Origin: Trichostrongylus colubriformis
Lineage: Eukaryota > Nematoda > Chromadorea > Rhabditida > Trichostrongylidae
Reading direction: 5' to 3'
Assembly (NCBI GenBank): GCA_963978905.1
Contig: OZ022256.1
Coordinates: forward strand, 37,868,001-37,932,000
Length of the DNA stretch: 64,000 nt
Made by a program: the position numbers and the translations under genes. Position 1 is the stretch's first letter, and each line of letters opens with the position of its first letter. The notes under the pieces are model-generated. The model saw nothing but the letters and a program-made list of their open reading frames with translations, searched no databases and had not been told where the DNA came from. Shown here piece by piece: positions 10,500 to 21,617 of the stretch.

Positions 10500-13400
10500 A
10501 TGCAGCAGGACCTTGTCGTGGGCGTGGGGGCGGCAATTGTGTCCGCCGTTAGCTACGGTTCAACTTATGTGCCTGTTCGCTGGTTCGAAACAGGAGATGG
10601 TAAGGGCAACAAAAGAAATGACAAGTTTACTTCACGTTCAATATTAATCTCAGGACTGTACTTTCAATGGATGATGTGCATTGGTCAATTGCTGTTCGGC
10701 GCCATTGTACTTAGCGTTAGTGGATGGCCGCCAGTGTTTCCTTTGGCCATGCTCTCCGGAGTTTTCTTCGCTACTGGTGAGCTTTCAAACAGAGTTACTC
10801 TATAGCTCCAAATGTGACAACCTTTGCCAGGCAATGCACTCACGGTCTACATAATGGACGGGATAGGCATGGCAGTAGGCTATTTACTGTGGAACTCCAT
10901 CACCTGTGTCACTGGATGGGCTGTGACGCGGTTTGGTCTTTTCGGAAATCCTCAGCAGTTACCTCATGACAACGTAATGAACATCATTGGAGTCGCTGTA
11001 GTATGTATAGGGTAGGTGTAACTCACCCCTACTGTTAACAATAAGAAACTATCTCGCTGCTTCCTACTAGAGTTCAGTCAATGCCCATATTCATTGTCTT
11101 CTTTTAGTGGATGCTTTTTCGCCACGATAAAACACCATCGAATGACAGTTCGGCCTGCGCCCTGGCAAGTGAAGGTCTGCATATTTCTTATTTAAAAAAT
11201 ATAAAGTAGTTAGCGTGAAGAGACGTTCACTCTTCTCGCAATCACCCGGTCGATTGATAACAGTGACCTCAAGCAGCAGTTATTCAGGGGGTGCCAAAGA
11301 AAGTAGTTTTGCTCACGGCTCACATCCGCCAAGTATACAAAATATAGGAAAACGAAAGAGATAAAAGTATTGGGGCAGAATCTTCCCGAAATGTTCCTCT
11401 GAAAACAAGAGCAAGCTGAGACTCACCACTTTCACCTTAAAGGCACCGGGAGGGGGGCAAGGGCGGAATAAAGTTTACAAAAACAATGGCGTCTGAAAAC
11501 AAACATATGGGTTCGGTAGATACAATGTGTAACGAAACCGGCGTTGAAAAACGCGCCATAGGCCGCTATTTGCCCCCAGGGCGCGCTTCCGTCCGAACTG
11601 CAAGCTTCCATGGCCGAGCCACGCTTCGTTCATTTTGAAGCTTGTCTTCGGAATGATGCAACCTCATTTTTGAACTATTTCCTCTTTGGACTGTTTTCTA
11701 GTGACATATTTTACTTGTTTACTTATGGATCTTCTTAACTGTGCATTTCTATACCTGAAAATCTCAGAAGGGTCAAACAAAGTCGGGGGGGGGGGGACGC
11801 AACTTTGCGTCGGTGTCGAAGCTCCTTTCCCTTTCTAGGCTTAGGCTAAAATTGATACCCCCTCCTCCCACATTAAAAAGCATCTGTCAAAGCATAGGTC
11901 TCATCTGCTTTAGCCTAACCCTAGGAAGGGAAAGAAGCTTTGACGTGAGTGGAAATTTTGCGTCTCTCCCCACCCCCCCCCCAGTAAAAACAAAAAGGAA
12001 AAAACAAATCTATAATAGAACATCTTCTTTTGGCACCATGCCAAGGCGTCAAATTGGCAAGTTTGTGCAATGGCGGCCACTCAAACTCGTCCACACTACG
12101 TCTGTTCTACAGTGAGCCAAAATTACCCCCTCCTGGTGTCTTTAATCAAGATACGGAGCCTTCAGTCGGCGTAGTCGGGCTTCAAAGCATCTACGGTATC
12201 AAGGTCCGCTTAAAACAGTGGCGCCACGTTCTGTGACGAGTCTCTCCTAGAAAGCTTCCTGAGGATCGACCCTTCGGTTCATGGAAGTCCCGGGGCTCTC
12301 GCTGCTCGAACAATTCTGCTATGATCCGAAGTGTCATTTTTCATGCTTCAAGCCCGCCTCCGGAGTGGTTTCAGTGGTAATGGCACATTCCTACTTTCGG
12401 AAACGAAGGGCGTGGGGATCTCGGCGAAAACGGATTGCTCAAGGATACCACCCAATATGAATCCCATCAGGTATGCAAGTGAACGGAGGTAAGGTTGTGA
12501 ACGAGAGAGACGAAATCTCGTATTTGGCCCTGTTGAGGTGACACATCATGTTCACTCGGAATAAGCTCCCTATCCTGTTCGTGCAGAAGGCTTTCGCTAA
12601 GTTTGGTGATAGCATGAGGTGTGTTCTTGGATTTGGGAATGGAAACACTTCGTCAGAATTTGCTGGTTCGACTAACACTTCGCCAGAATTTGCTGAAGAG
12701 TTAAGGTGGAGAGGAAAAATTAATTTTTTTTTGGCACCCTCTATACAGGGGGTGCTAAAGAAAAAAAGTAATTTTTTCCTCCACTTTCAACCGCACATGA
12801 GTCGAACTTCAGCAGATTTTGACGAGGATTTCCATCTACAGATTCAAGAGCACACCTCATACTATCACTAAACTCCGTGAGAGCCTTCTGCACGAACAGG
12901 ACCGGGAGCTTTTTCTGAGTGAATATGATGTGCCACCTCAGCACGGCAAAATCGGAGATTTCGTCGCCCTCTTACAGAACTTTGCTGGGGTCCGTTCACT
13001 CTCGGTACCTAACGGGATTCATGTTGGGTGATGTTCTGAAAAATTCCGTTTTTTTTTTCGGGTGCCCAGCGCCCTCGGTTTTTAAGAACCAGAACGTGCC
13101 GTTACCACTGAAACCCATCCGGAGGCAGGTTTGAGGCACGAAAAATGATTCTTCGGATCATAGCAGCCTTTGTGACCTCTCCAAAGATTGGCGAAACTTG
13201 ATGCAACGGGATGGACAAGTATGCTCTATCCACAAATATTTTCAGCCAACAAGACGGTTATCTTTTGAAATCGTAGAACTGCATGCCTCCACTTTCAAAC
13301 GAACGACGTAAGCTATGAGTATATTGTATGAACATTCTGTTCTTGTTTTGTAGAAATAGCAGGACCGATGCATGATGTGGCGAGGCTTTCCCTCAAAGCC

Positions 13401-16400
13401 AGGAACCCTAGTGTGGTATGCATGTGGATGGTCGTCAAACTCCATTCCTCTAGCTATTAACACATCGCGATTGCAATTCCATGTCTGAAACAGATAAATT
13501 TACTCGGGCTAACTTTGATAGGAAATGCGATACATTTTTTATCACATTTCGGAACCCATGTAGCGCCATTTTCTTTGCTTCGCCACGAATGCGCTGCGAT
13601 GATCCAGACTCGTACGTAGCAGTCGTAAGCCATGGAAATCTCTTTCGGGGTGAGAAGAGTTAACCGTTGAGATGGGTGGTATAGACATCCACTAAAAGGG
13701 TATGGAATGGATGAGAATTCACCTGCAAGGATGCCTTCAGAGACAATACGATATAGTGATCCTAAGGGCACCGACGCCCTTGATGGGCTCATGGAGGCTC
13801 AGAGGCTCACCAATTTTCAAAGCACAGAAGTAACGATTGAACATGTTAAATGATAAGCTACAATACCGCCACTAATTCATGGTCAATCGACGCCTAAAAT
13901 CGTAAACCCCGTGGTTATCCCGTCTTTCTGCTATAACTTCCTTCGAAGATTTCCAAATATTTCGAAAATGGTACCAATAGAAAGCTCTGATTGCGACGAA
14001 TGGAATGGCTTGTCTAATTTCTGCATTTCTCGACTCCTTCGGCATTATTTTAGAAGATTTCGCAAATTTGGCCCCAATTTCACCACAGGCTATTTTCGAC
14101 GACGCGACGGAGTCGGAAACCCTCCACTTCATCTATGAGTTTCAGAACAAAAGTTTCATAGCCAAAAATAATGACGTACTCGTGATCAGCACGAACTCGT
14201 GATCATAATGGTGTCCCTCATGTTAGGGTTCAGCAGTTTCAAACTGAAAAATGAAATTTAAAAATTACTTTTTCATCGAGTTTGTCATGTTTTCAAAGCT
14301 CCGTTTCGAAGAAAATACATCGTTATAACAGCATCAGGAAGTGGTGATAACAAGTTCTACTTAAGCTGAGAATAAGTTCTCAAGGTGAGCACCACGCTCG
14401 TTCTTAGCTCTAAATATACAACACAGGCACTTTTCAAACCCATAAGCGTCGATTGACCATGAATTAGTAGCGGTATTGTAGTTGAGCACTCCTTTGAGAT
14501 GCAGTCGAAGGCCTACACAGTAGCAAATCTGATTCTCACCTAGGAGTGAAATGACACTTTAAAAAAGTGGAGATTGTACTTGTTTCCCCAGTTCTCATAC
14601 AGTGTTTCCATGGTTCAGTGCCATTCTCCTAACGCTATTGGTCGGGTTTCTCTATGGAAACATGCTGACACCAATCAACTATCTCGTACTGCATAGCCAT
14701 GAAACAGGAAACCCACCACTCGTCTCGTCGTATTTCTTCTCGTTCTGCTTTGGAGCTTTACTATCTTCGACATTAAAATTCATGGTTTACTCGGGAGTAA
14801 GGTCAGTATTTTATCAGAAGCGAACACGCGTTTCTAAATGGTCTAAATTTCAGGCTGAATCGCCCGTTTATCAATCCCGAGCTGACAATTCCATCGCTTG
14901 TATCGGGTCTCATCTATGGGATCGCCACTTATTGTTTATTCCTTGCTAGTCAGCACCTTGAGCAGGTTAGACCCTCTCCCTAGAATAATAAAAGTCCAGC
15001 GCCGATGATCACGTTCGACTTTCCATTGAATTCATAATTCCTCTTTCCTCTCGAGACGCGATTAAGAGAATTTTCTCTTAATCGAGTCTCGAAAGGAGAG
15101 GGGGGAGGTAGGTTTACTTGAGTCGGTACTCCTTTGTTTTCCACGACTCCACGACTTCTTTGAAAGCTTGAGTGTTTTCGATTTTTAGGGATTGAAAGAG
15201 CAAGGTCACTTTGCTGCAGAAAAAGCTGATTTCGTGCGCCAAACCTGGTTAAAAAGGTCAATGCACCATAAATTTGGCGACCGCCTTTCAGTGTTTCCTT
15301 GAAGCTGAGCCAATGATCTTTACTCGTTCCAACTTCAGCGACCTTCCTACTGATTCATGGCATCGCTTTAATAATGCCTCGGAAAAGCTTGGATGTGCAA
15401 CTTTTGGTGAGATGATACCACCCGTCCCCCATTATTGCGCTAACGCCGTGTTCTACTCTGTTCAAAATATTTCAGTAGTACTTCTTTGAAGGACTCCCAT
15501 AGTACCACCCCCTTGCGTCCTACGTGGAATGGGCTGGTACCATGAGAGTCCTTTGAAACTGGCTACTGCAAGTCGTGCCGATGACTCAGTGCAATTCTGA
15601 CCTAACGACATACACCCCATTAGGCCGCTTCCATACTTTGCGCACCGACGCCGTCACGCGCGTGCCTGCGTCACGCGCGTGCCGGCGTCACGCGCGTGAC
15701 GGCGTCGGTGCGCAAAGTATGGAAGCGGCCTTACCCCTTCTTCATCATCCCCGACTATGTTGTAACTACGGATAGGTGCGATCACAAATCCACATGAACA
15801 CGTCGAAATAACTTGGTGGGTCGAGCTGCTGCGTGTTCAGCACATGTGGTAAGCAAACTCGTTTTTCTCAGACCTCCTGAGCACGACTGTTTTGTCATCA
15901 TGCAGCACTGGGGGCAGGACTGTCACTCGCCGGCTGAACTGTTTCTTCACATAAGCTTGGCTCATAATCATCATTGCAAAAAAAAAAACTTTTCTATCTG
16001 GACGTGGCTGTACCACCAGGTGAGAGACAGCGCGCCCTCCTCCACCGCATGGCTGATCCTATCCACAATCTGGCCATTTGAATATCCTACTGCTGATCCT
16101 ATCCACAATCTGGCCATTTGAATATCCTACTGCATTTGAAAAATTAGGTCTCCGTGAGCTTCTTGCAAAATTGGTGTAATAGCCAGGAGAAGGAAAGGAG
16201 ATGGTTACTTAATCGAAAATGGTAAAAGAGGGTGGCTATCAATTGAAAAACGGAAGTTCGAATCTCTATAACTTTCACAGGAAAAAATGTAAAATGGTCC
16301 GGCACCCGTGAGTCAACCTAATACTCACATTCACGTTGACGAACATGTTGTCAGAACTTCATTTTTCACCATACTGATCTGCATTACCAAATAATTAACT

Positions 16401-17422
16401 TTTGATACTTCTTACCTCATTTTAGACGATAGCCTATCCGATTCTTTCAAAAGCACCAGGAGTTATTGTTTCGTTGTGGGCAATCTTCCTCTTCAAAGAA
16501 ATCAAGGTGAACTGAAGTTACCATTCGAAACCCTCACGGTTATATGAGTGAACTCAGCTTTTGAAAATCTCTATTCTGTGTTTGAATGTCTCATCATCAT
16601 GCGCATCTTGTTGAATAATTTCGCGTTAATACCAGTCACCTGAGGTCTCTCGAAGACATTGGTAATCAACATCTAATACATTTGTTGGTTGCTCAACGAA
16701 ATGTTGTTAAAAATGATTTTTATGTTGAGGTTGAGGTTGGAAATTAAAAACGCATGCTGCGCTGTATCGTTGGCAAACTTGCTGCTCACTCTTTCGCTCT
16801 ACAAAAGCAGCACTGCATTATAAGCTGATTCCACAATAACAGGCACTAATGTGAACGATTTCTAAGTTCCATGTCTTCCACATGCGCTCACTGATCACGT
16901 ATGGTTGTGGTGCAAAAAGATCCTCTAGTGCCTTACCGCGCCAACTGTTGTAACCCGATAGGTTCGGAAGTTTGTAGCAGCGATCAGATCCTCACTTCGT
17001 TGGGTGAGGGTCGATTGGTCGATTTTAGCTTCGCGGCGACGCACTCGTGGCACTGTCAGTACGAGTCGTTTGGAATTTCACTCAAGCGCAATGGGCTGTT
17101 ACCGTAAGGGACCTTTGAAGATTGCAGGTTGAAAGCTTCGGGACGCCTATCCCTGAAGGTCCCTTACGGTACCAGCCCATTGCGTCTTGCGTGGAATTCC
17201 AAACGACTCATACCGGTGGCGCCGCGAGTGCGACGCCGCGAAGCGAAATTCGGCCAATAGTCCTTCACCCCACTTCGTTCAGTCACATAAATTTCGTAGG
17301 TGCTTCTCCTATGATTTCTAACTTTTTTTCAGGGCACTCGCGATTTAGCAATGTTGGCTGCCGGCATCTGTATCACTATCACAGGCATAACGCTTATTTT
17401 GCTGTCGAAAATTCAATTTTGA
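10500..17422 (+). CDS. TMEM144: TMEM144-family membrane protein, complete nine-exon gene
   Basis: Nine exons: 10500-10599, 10654-10776, 10831-11011, 11108-11174, 13246-13307, 14592-14801, 14854-14965, 16426-16506 and 17333-17422. All have GT donors and AG acceptors and agree in phase, giving 342 codons with the stop, the usual length of TMEM144 proteins. The family has about ten membrane helices and resembles nucleotide-sugar/drug-metabolite transporters; its cargo is unknown to me. Landmarks: YVPVRWFETGDG after the first helix, YFQWMMCIGQLL, MDGIGMAVGYLLWN, GWAVTRFGLFG; then in the second half FLYGNMLTPI, LIYGIATYCLFLAS, PILSKAPGVIVSLWAIFLFKEIKG and a terminal hydrophobic helix ending KIQF. 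The ATG at 10500 follows an AG at 10497-10498 and gives the same N-terminal length as the left paralogue; an in-frame ATG at 10476 is the alternative. AATAAA lies at 17441-17446, 19 bases after the stop. The introns hold several foldback repeats. No frameshift or stop is seen. Confidence 0.92.
11308..11428 (+). repeat. Dispersed repeat, pair with 49136-49246
   Basis: GCTCACGGCTCACATCCGCCAAGTA and the following ~100 bases recur at 49136-49246, both ending near AGCAAGCTG-GACTCACCAC-like sequence. A diverged low-copy repeat of unknown class, in intron 4 of TMEM144 here. Confidence 0.6.
11787..11985. repeat. G/C-run-tipped hairpin element
   Basis: Starts with a run of G then ACGCAACTTTGCGTC and ends with GCGTCTCTCCCCACC and a run of C. 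The arms GAAGCTCCTTTCCCTTTCTAGG...TTAGGCTAAA pair with TTTAGCCTAACCCTAGGAAGGGAAAGAAGCTT. About 200 bp; intronic. Confidence 0.6.
12240..13205. repeat. Foldback repeat, two head-to-head arms
   Basis: The left arm (12240-12740) and right arm (12745-13200, inverted) share blocks such as TGCTATGATCCGAAG, CCTCCGGA-GGTTTCAGTGGTAA, ACACCACCCAA(T)ATGAATCCC and TTCGTGCAGAAGGCT. They meet at about 12743 with GGCACCCTCTATACAGGGGGTGC. A single-arm copy lies at 42455-42757. It sits in TMEM144 intron 4. The open frames in it are repeat sequence. Confidence 0.75.
13859..14485. mobile_element. MITE-like element with ~38-bp terminal inverted repeats
   Basis: CTACAATACCGCCACTAATT continuing CATGGTCAATCGACGC at the left end (13859) is repeated inverted at about 14446-14485. 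About 630 bp, no coding potential. Target duplication not readable. It lies in TMEM144 intron 5. Confidence 0.65.
15045..15105. repeat. Short hairpin
   Basis: CCTCTCGAGACGCGATTAAGAGAA pairs with TTCTCTTAATCGAGTCTCGAAAGGAGAGG. It lies in TMEM144 intron 7 with no terminator context in a eukaryote. Confidence 0.6.
15623..15730. mobile_element. Minimal GGCCGC foldback MITE with TTA duplication
   Basis: 108 bp of almost pure hairpin: GGCCGCTTCCATACTTTGCG at one end and its exact inverse at the other, around repeated GGCGTCACGCGCGTG units. TTA lies directly outside both ends (15620-15622, 15731-15733). This copy defines the 3-bp TTA (TWA) duplication of the family, which suggests PIF/Harbinger-type mobilisation. 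Confidence 0.85.
16052..16131 (+). repeat. Tandem duplication, two 40-bp units
   Basis: GCTGATCCTATCCACAATCT plus 20 further bases is repeated immediately with no visible mismatch. It lies in TMEM144 intron 7; a recent slippage or duplication event. Confidence 0.9.
17010..17264. repeat. Hairpin repeat
   Basis: Left arm 17010-17120 and right arm 17158-17264 pair (AATGGGCTG-TACCGTAAGGGACCTT with AAGGTCCCTTACGGTACCAGCCCATT; TAGCTTCGCGGCG with CGCCGCGAAGC). It ends about 70 bases before the last TMEM144 exon. Confidence 0.7.
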
Positions 17423-17991
17423 GATATATTCTCAAAGCTGAATAAAGGTTTATAGATGTTATATACTTACTTTTAGGTATAGATGATATATCCTTTTGTA
17501 TATGATCTGTCACCTTTACTGCAGCCAAAAGAGGAGTGCAAAAACGTAACCTGATTTGTAGAACATTTGGGAAATTGACAGTCAAAAGTCCAAGCCAACA
17601 GTAGTGGTGCAGAGACCTAACCCAGTAGCACAACAAACTTTTGTAAACAGAGTTCGATGCTCTTGGATACACCGCTGTGCTATAGCAGTACAATGAAGGG
17701 GAGATTTGAATTTGCTGGTTTTGAATAAAGTTGTATCAATGATTTGCCTTTTTGCGGCACCGCAGTGGCTAGAAGGGGATAACCATCCAAATGAACATCC
17801 TCAGTTATCGCAGGCGGCGTGCAACCATTCCCAGACGAACAGTGTAATCGTTGTTATTAGTTAGTTGTCGTTCACGATGTCACTTGCTATGAAAATAGTT
17901 AGTGAATCAGTCATTTGTAAGAAATGGAGAGTGTGTATAGGTGCGAAGTGTGTGTCTACGGAATCGCAAGTAAATCATCTTGCTCACAGAA
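17423..17991. other. TMEM144 3' flank; no further gene seen
   Basis: Contains the AATAAA at 17441-17446. The rest is unrecognised sequence without a supported exon. Confidence 0.45.
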
Positions 17992-19338
17992 GACTCAGTG
18001 GATACTAAAGTACCAAGGTGTCCAAGAATTCTTGGCACAAAACGCACGACTGCCCTTCGTTATCAGTAATTAGGCCGGTTTCTATACGGAACCTTATGGG
18101 TGCATCTGCTTTAGTGAAAAAGGATTTTTCTTCTTGGTCTGGCATATCAGTCACGGCCGGCCTTCGGAATTTACATGGCCTTAAGGCGAAAAAAACTTCA
18201 TTTGCGACAACGTTCCCCTCCTTCCTTCCATGAAGTACAAGGCTGGTATAGAAAACCATTTCCGCAACCACACTGAAAGAGCACTATATCCTATATATGT
18301 TTCCTAGGCGAGTGAAGGCCCCGAATTTACAGTTCACTTTGGGGATTAAAGAGACCGCCACAGCGCTCGAAGGCACCGCCAGGGGCAAGAAAAACATGAG
18401 GATCGATCATATATACTCTTTAAACGTGCAATTAAACCAGAAGTGATTCTATGTGACGAAGTCCGCATGGAAAAGCGCGCCTTGGAGTCTTTATTGCGAT
18501 CCTGCAACGCTGTCGATCACGCGGACGAGTTCCTGCGACGATGAGATAACGTTTGCGAACAGCTGGCTTAGCCTCTCTCCTTTCTGTATCTACCATTGGT
18601 ACGTGATGCAGACGGGGGCGTCAAAAAAACGGGGTTTTGAGTTTTTTTCCTCGAGTGTTTGATCGTTTTATTCCGTTCCCCTCCACTGTTGCAGATTACG
18701 GTGCACCACTGATCACTACAACATGCACATTTCTGCCAAAATATTCCACAGTCTGCCAAAATTTCCTAGCAGCACACAACGAGAAAAGGAGGTATGAATG
18801 GCAAGGCTACAAAGCCGTCTGCAGGGATTCCCTCCTTCTAGCCACTGGAGCAGGGAGGAGGAGTATGAGCATTTCTCACTTTTCCTCTACTCGCTGCCGA
18901 ATTCCGAAGTGAACCCGCAAAGTCGTGCTTGTTGGTGACGGAGCAACGCTGACAGCGTTGATCTAGTTGCGTGTATAGCTCCCTCAATGATGGAGAGGGC
19001 GTGTATCGTTACGTCAGGTTCCGCGTCGCGGCAGGCAGAGCGTGACATGGTGCGTGCGAGCTAGGGGCGCGATATCCAGCTGAGACTCCGAGTGATTACT
19101 TTGTTCTAGCCCCAAAATAGGGTACTTTGGGTCCCAACTGTATATGGCGCCCGCCACTAACCGCGGTGCGAAATCCTGATGTAACAGTACCCGTCCTGAC
19201 GCAGAGGTCTTCCACAATCCTCTATAAGGACCAGTGATAGGAGAGGACACCTTTCCAGGGTTATTGACCATCTCGCCCAGAGGAGACTCGGTGGAAACTA
19301 AAGTATCGAAGTGTCCAAGAAAAACAAGACGAAGAGAA
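17992..19338. repeat. Segment bounded by a ~40-bp direct repeat
   Basis: GACTCAGTGGATACTAAAGT and the next ~17 bases (17994-18029) recur as GACTCGGTGGAAACTAAAGT... at about 19287-19322, same orientation. Read on the minus strand both copies encode a FLDT(L/S)(V/I)L-stop tail. The left one ends an 88-codon open frame (18005-18271, …CVLCQEFLDTLVL) that looks like a dispersed repeat and not a host gene. No transposase or LTR priming site recognised. Confidence 0.45.
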
Positions 19339-19494
19339 GAAAGAGAAAGTAAAGCTCAATAGGTTTCATTTCGTTTTTCATTGTTGTTGCTTGGCATTTT
19401 CACATTCATATAATCCAATAATCACTGGTAGTGTTAATAAAAAATCATATCATTTGCACAATCTCCCGCACACTCAGAGACAAGTCCCCATATC

Positions 19495-19500
19495 TTTATT
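19495..19500 (-). promoter_or_regulatory. Poly(A) signal
   Basis: AATAAA on the minus strand, 46 bases after the stop codon of the gene at 19546-21522. The spacing supports that stop as the true gene end. Confidence 0.6.
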
Positions 19501-19545
19501 ACTTATCCCAAGTGAATGATATACATATTTCGAATTCTTAGTGAA

Positions 19546-21522
19546 TTATTTTCGTTGAGAAGCAGCTATAGGCGAATCTTTTTTGAGCCTCTCCTCTTTC
19601 TTCTTGAGTGCTGCGATGGTCTTCTCTTTGATTTCCCGGGCAAGGAGTTGAAATGCTTTCGCAATCTAGAAGGAATTCATGAGGAGGCAAGTTTACAATA
19701 CGAGTTGATGAGTGTAACCTCCGAGGCTTCAGGGGAGAGGTTAAAATCGAACTGATCGAGAAAATTCTTCGCCTCTTGCTCCGTTGGTACATTAGCAGAG
19801 CGCTTCCGACGGCCGTACCCCTATAAAATTGATTCAAAATGTTAATCCATAGGACAGGAAACAGAAAAAAGCGTGAATCATTTCGCAAGAGTTGTCACCG
19901 TCTGAGCTGCCACGCCTGTGTCGAAAATGTTTCCGATGCCGCTACCGAGCCTCTCGCTAAGATCGCCGAAGTATTCTGTAAAAAACCACTGCGTAGAAAA
20001 TAGTCGGACTATTGCCAACCGTAATCAGACAAACATAAAAGAAAAAGAAAATCACGAACTCCCTGTGCTTCCAATCATAGATTCAAGGGTGCTCCCAAAG
20101 ATAGGGACGAGCCCTGCAAATTTGCCAGCAACATCAGAGCTGCCGGAAATCAAGTTGCCAAGTCCGCTTGCTGTCTGCTTGATCGACTGGCTCAGTAAAT
20201 CAGTTGATGCTGCAATAAATGCTTTGATTGCCATTCTTCTGAAGCGCCTACATCTACACCAACAATGTCTTTGCTGTTCTTATCAGGTCAGACGTCATAC
20301 TGATCGGCTGCGTATCATCAAGAGAAAAGACCTATCTTGTGCATTGACTTTTCAAATGCTTAGCTGTTATAAAATGATATTATGTAGGGTGGGTGTTGGT
20401 GCAAGAATATTGAGCAGGCTACCACACTGAAGAGCAACTAGAAGCGTTGAATGCACAGCCAGTTAAAATAGAGCAAGAAGACTGTCAGAATCTTTGATTC
20501 AAGGGGCATAGGTTCACGACCGAAGTAAATAGGCGCGCGAAAGGGTTTCATGTTAGGGTAAAACGGGATCGATGTCGTAGTACTCTAAGGGAAGCAGGTT
20601 CTTCACACTTAGCCAAAGAGCGAAAGCATTTGTCACGAGCCCAGCCCAGCTCGCAGCGTGCAACCCAATTCGAGTGCCCTGTCCTACACCTCGGCGAAAT
20701 ATGAGAACAAGGAGAGACCGCGAAGTGAGGATGGAGAAGTAGAGTAGACATCGGTGCATATGCTGTTAACATCGAGTGGTGGATGGGGGTTGCCTCCTTG
20801 GTGGTATGTTATATCCTCGACACACACCCTTAGGTCGCTTCAAGGGCATGTATCTTGCAAGCTCCACCTGTTGGCAGCGAATGCGTAGGCTTTTTACCGC
20901 TTCAAAATTTCTCTAGATTCTTCCAAATATTCCAGAGAATCCGCCATTTTTAGGTAATAGAGGCGAACGCGAGTACAAACCACAGCATCCCTTGCAAAAA
21001 AGTCGTTAACTATATACTTTGTTGCGGTCGTAATAGCGCATTGTGGAATTGAAAGACAGCAGCTTCCAAGAAGGTGAGCAGCAGGAAAATAAAGCCTTCA
21101 AGACTACCGCAAGCGCACCTTCCGTTCAGACCCCACATTTTAACAAACGCGACTCAGGACATATTAGGTGATACAAATGAAAGAGTCATACCAGTAGTGA
21201 AGTTCTTAATACCACCAGCAACTTTTTCGACATCGCTGGCGAGTGGCTTCAATGCCGACGGCATCTAAAAAGATTGACGATTCGAAACAAGCATACCAAA
21301 CCACGATAGTACTCAAAAATGGTGCTGCTTCTCTTTAGGAACAGAATGTTTATTGATGCAATTTGAGTGCGGTCCACTTACCTGCAGTCCATCCGCGCCA
21401 CAAAGGTTAACAAGGGTGCACGCATGTCGTGGACCGCCCATCTCCAGTGCTCCCAGGAACATTTTCGCCGTCCCGCTACATGGTAAACCGAGATCCATAG
21501 CCATACAAACGAAGTCCATAGC
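19546..21522 (-). CDS. Unrecognised multi-exon protein, 3' part of gene
   Basis: Six minus-strand exons: 21522-21382, 21264-21192, about 20238-20060, 19975-19899, 19820-19719 and 19665-19546 (stop TAA 19548-19546). The first carries four Cys (…FVCMAMDLGLPCSG…RHACTLVNLCGADGLQ). The third is Gly/Ser-rich and amphipathic (TDLLSQSIKQTASGLGNLIS). The fifth opens with GYGRRKRSANVPTEQE, a dibasic furin-type site; the last is a charged helix rich in Lys/Glu (REIKEKTIAALKKKEERLKK). Phases agree for exons 1-2 and 3-6. Between exons 2 and 3 they do not (phase 1 against a needed phase 2), so a small exon is probably missing there. The first exon starts with an acceptor, so 5' exons lie upstream; a deleted mariner and an RTE sit there. 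The dibasic site and Cys pattern suggest a processed secreted protein, but I see no signal peptide exon. I do not recognise the family. Confidence 0.62.
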
Positions 21523-21617
21523 CTGGAGCAAATATGATCGAAAGTCCTAGTAACTCAAAAAAAAAGGCTGATACAGAATATATTCCAAGTACAAACTACT
21601 TCACTACAGCTCAACTA

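Noticed and set aside
15045..15105. Rho-independent terminator
   Set aside because: The sequence is eukaryotic and intronic; the hairpin is one of many inverted repeats here.
21382..21522. Joining exon 26147-26222 (Gly/Tyr peptide) to the acceptor at 21522
   Set aside because: Phase would give a YG-rich reading ending at a stop, but the other frame of this exon continues through its donor into further exons, and a nearer in-phase acceptor exists at 25912.
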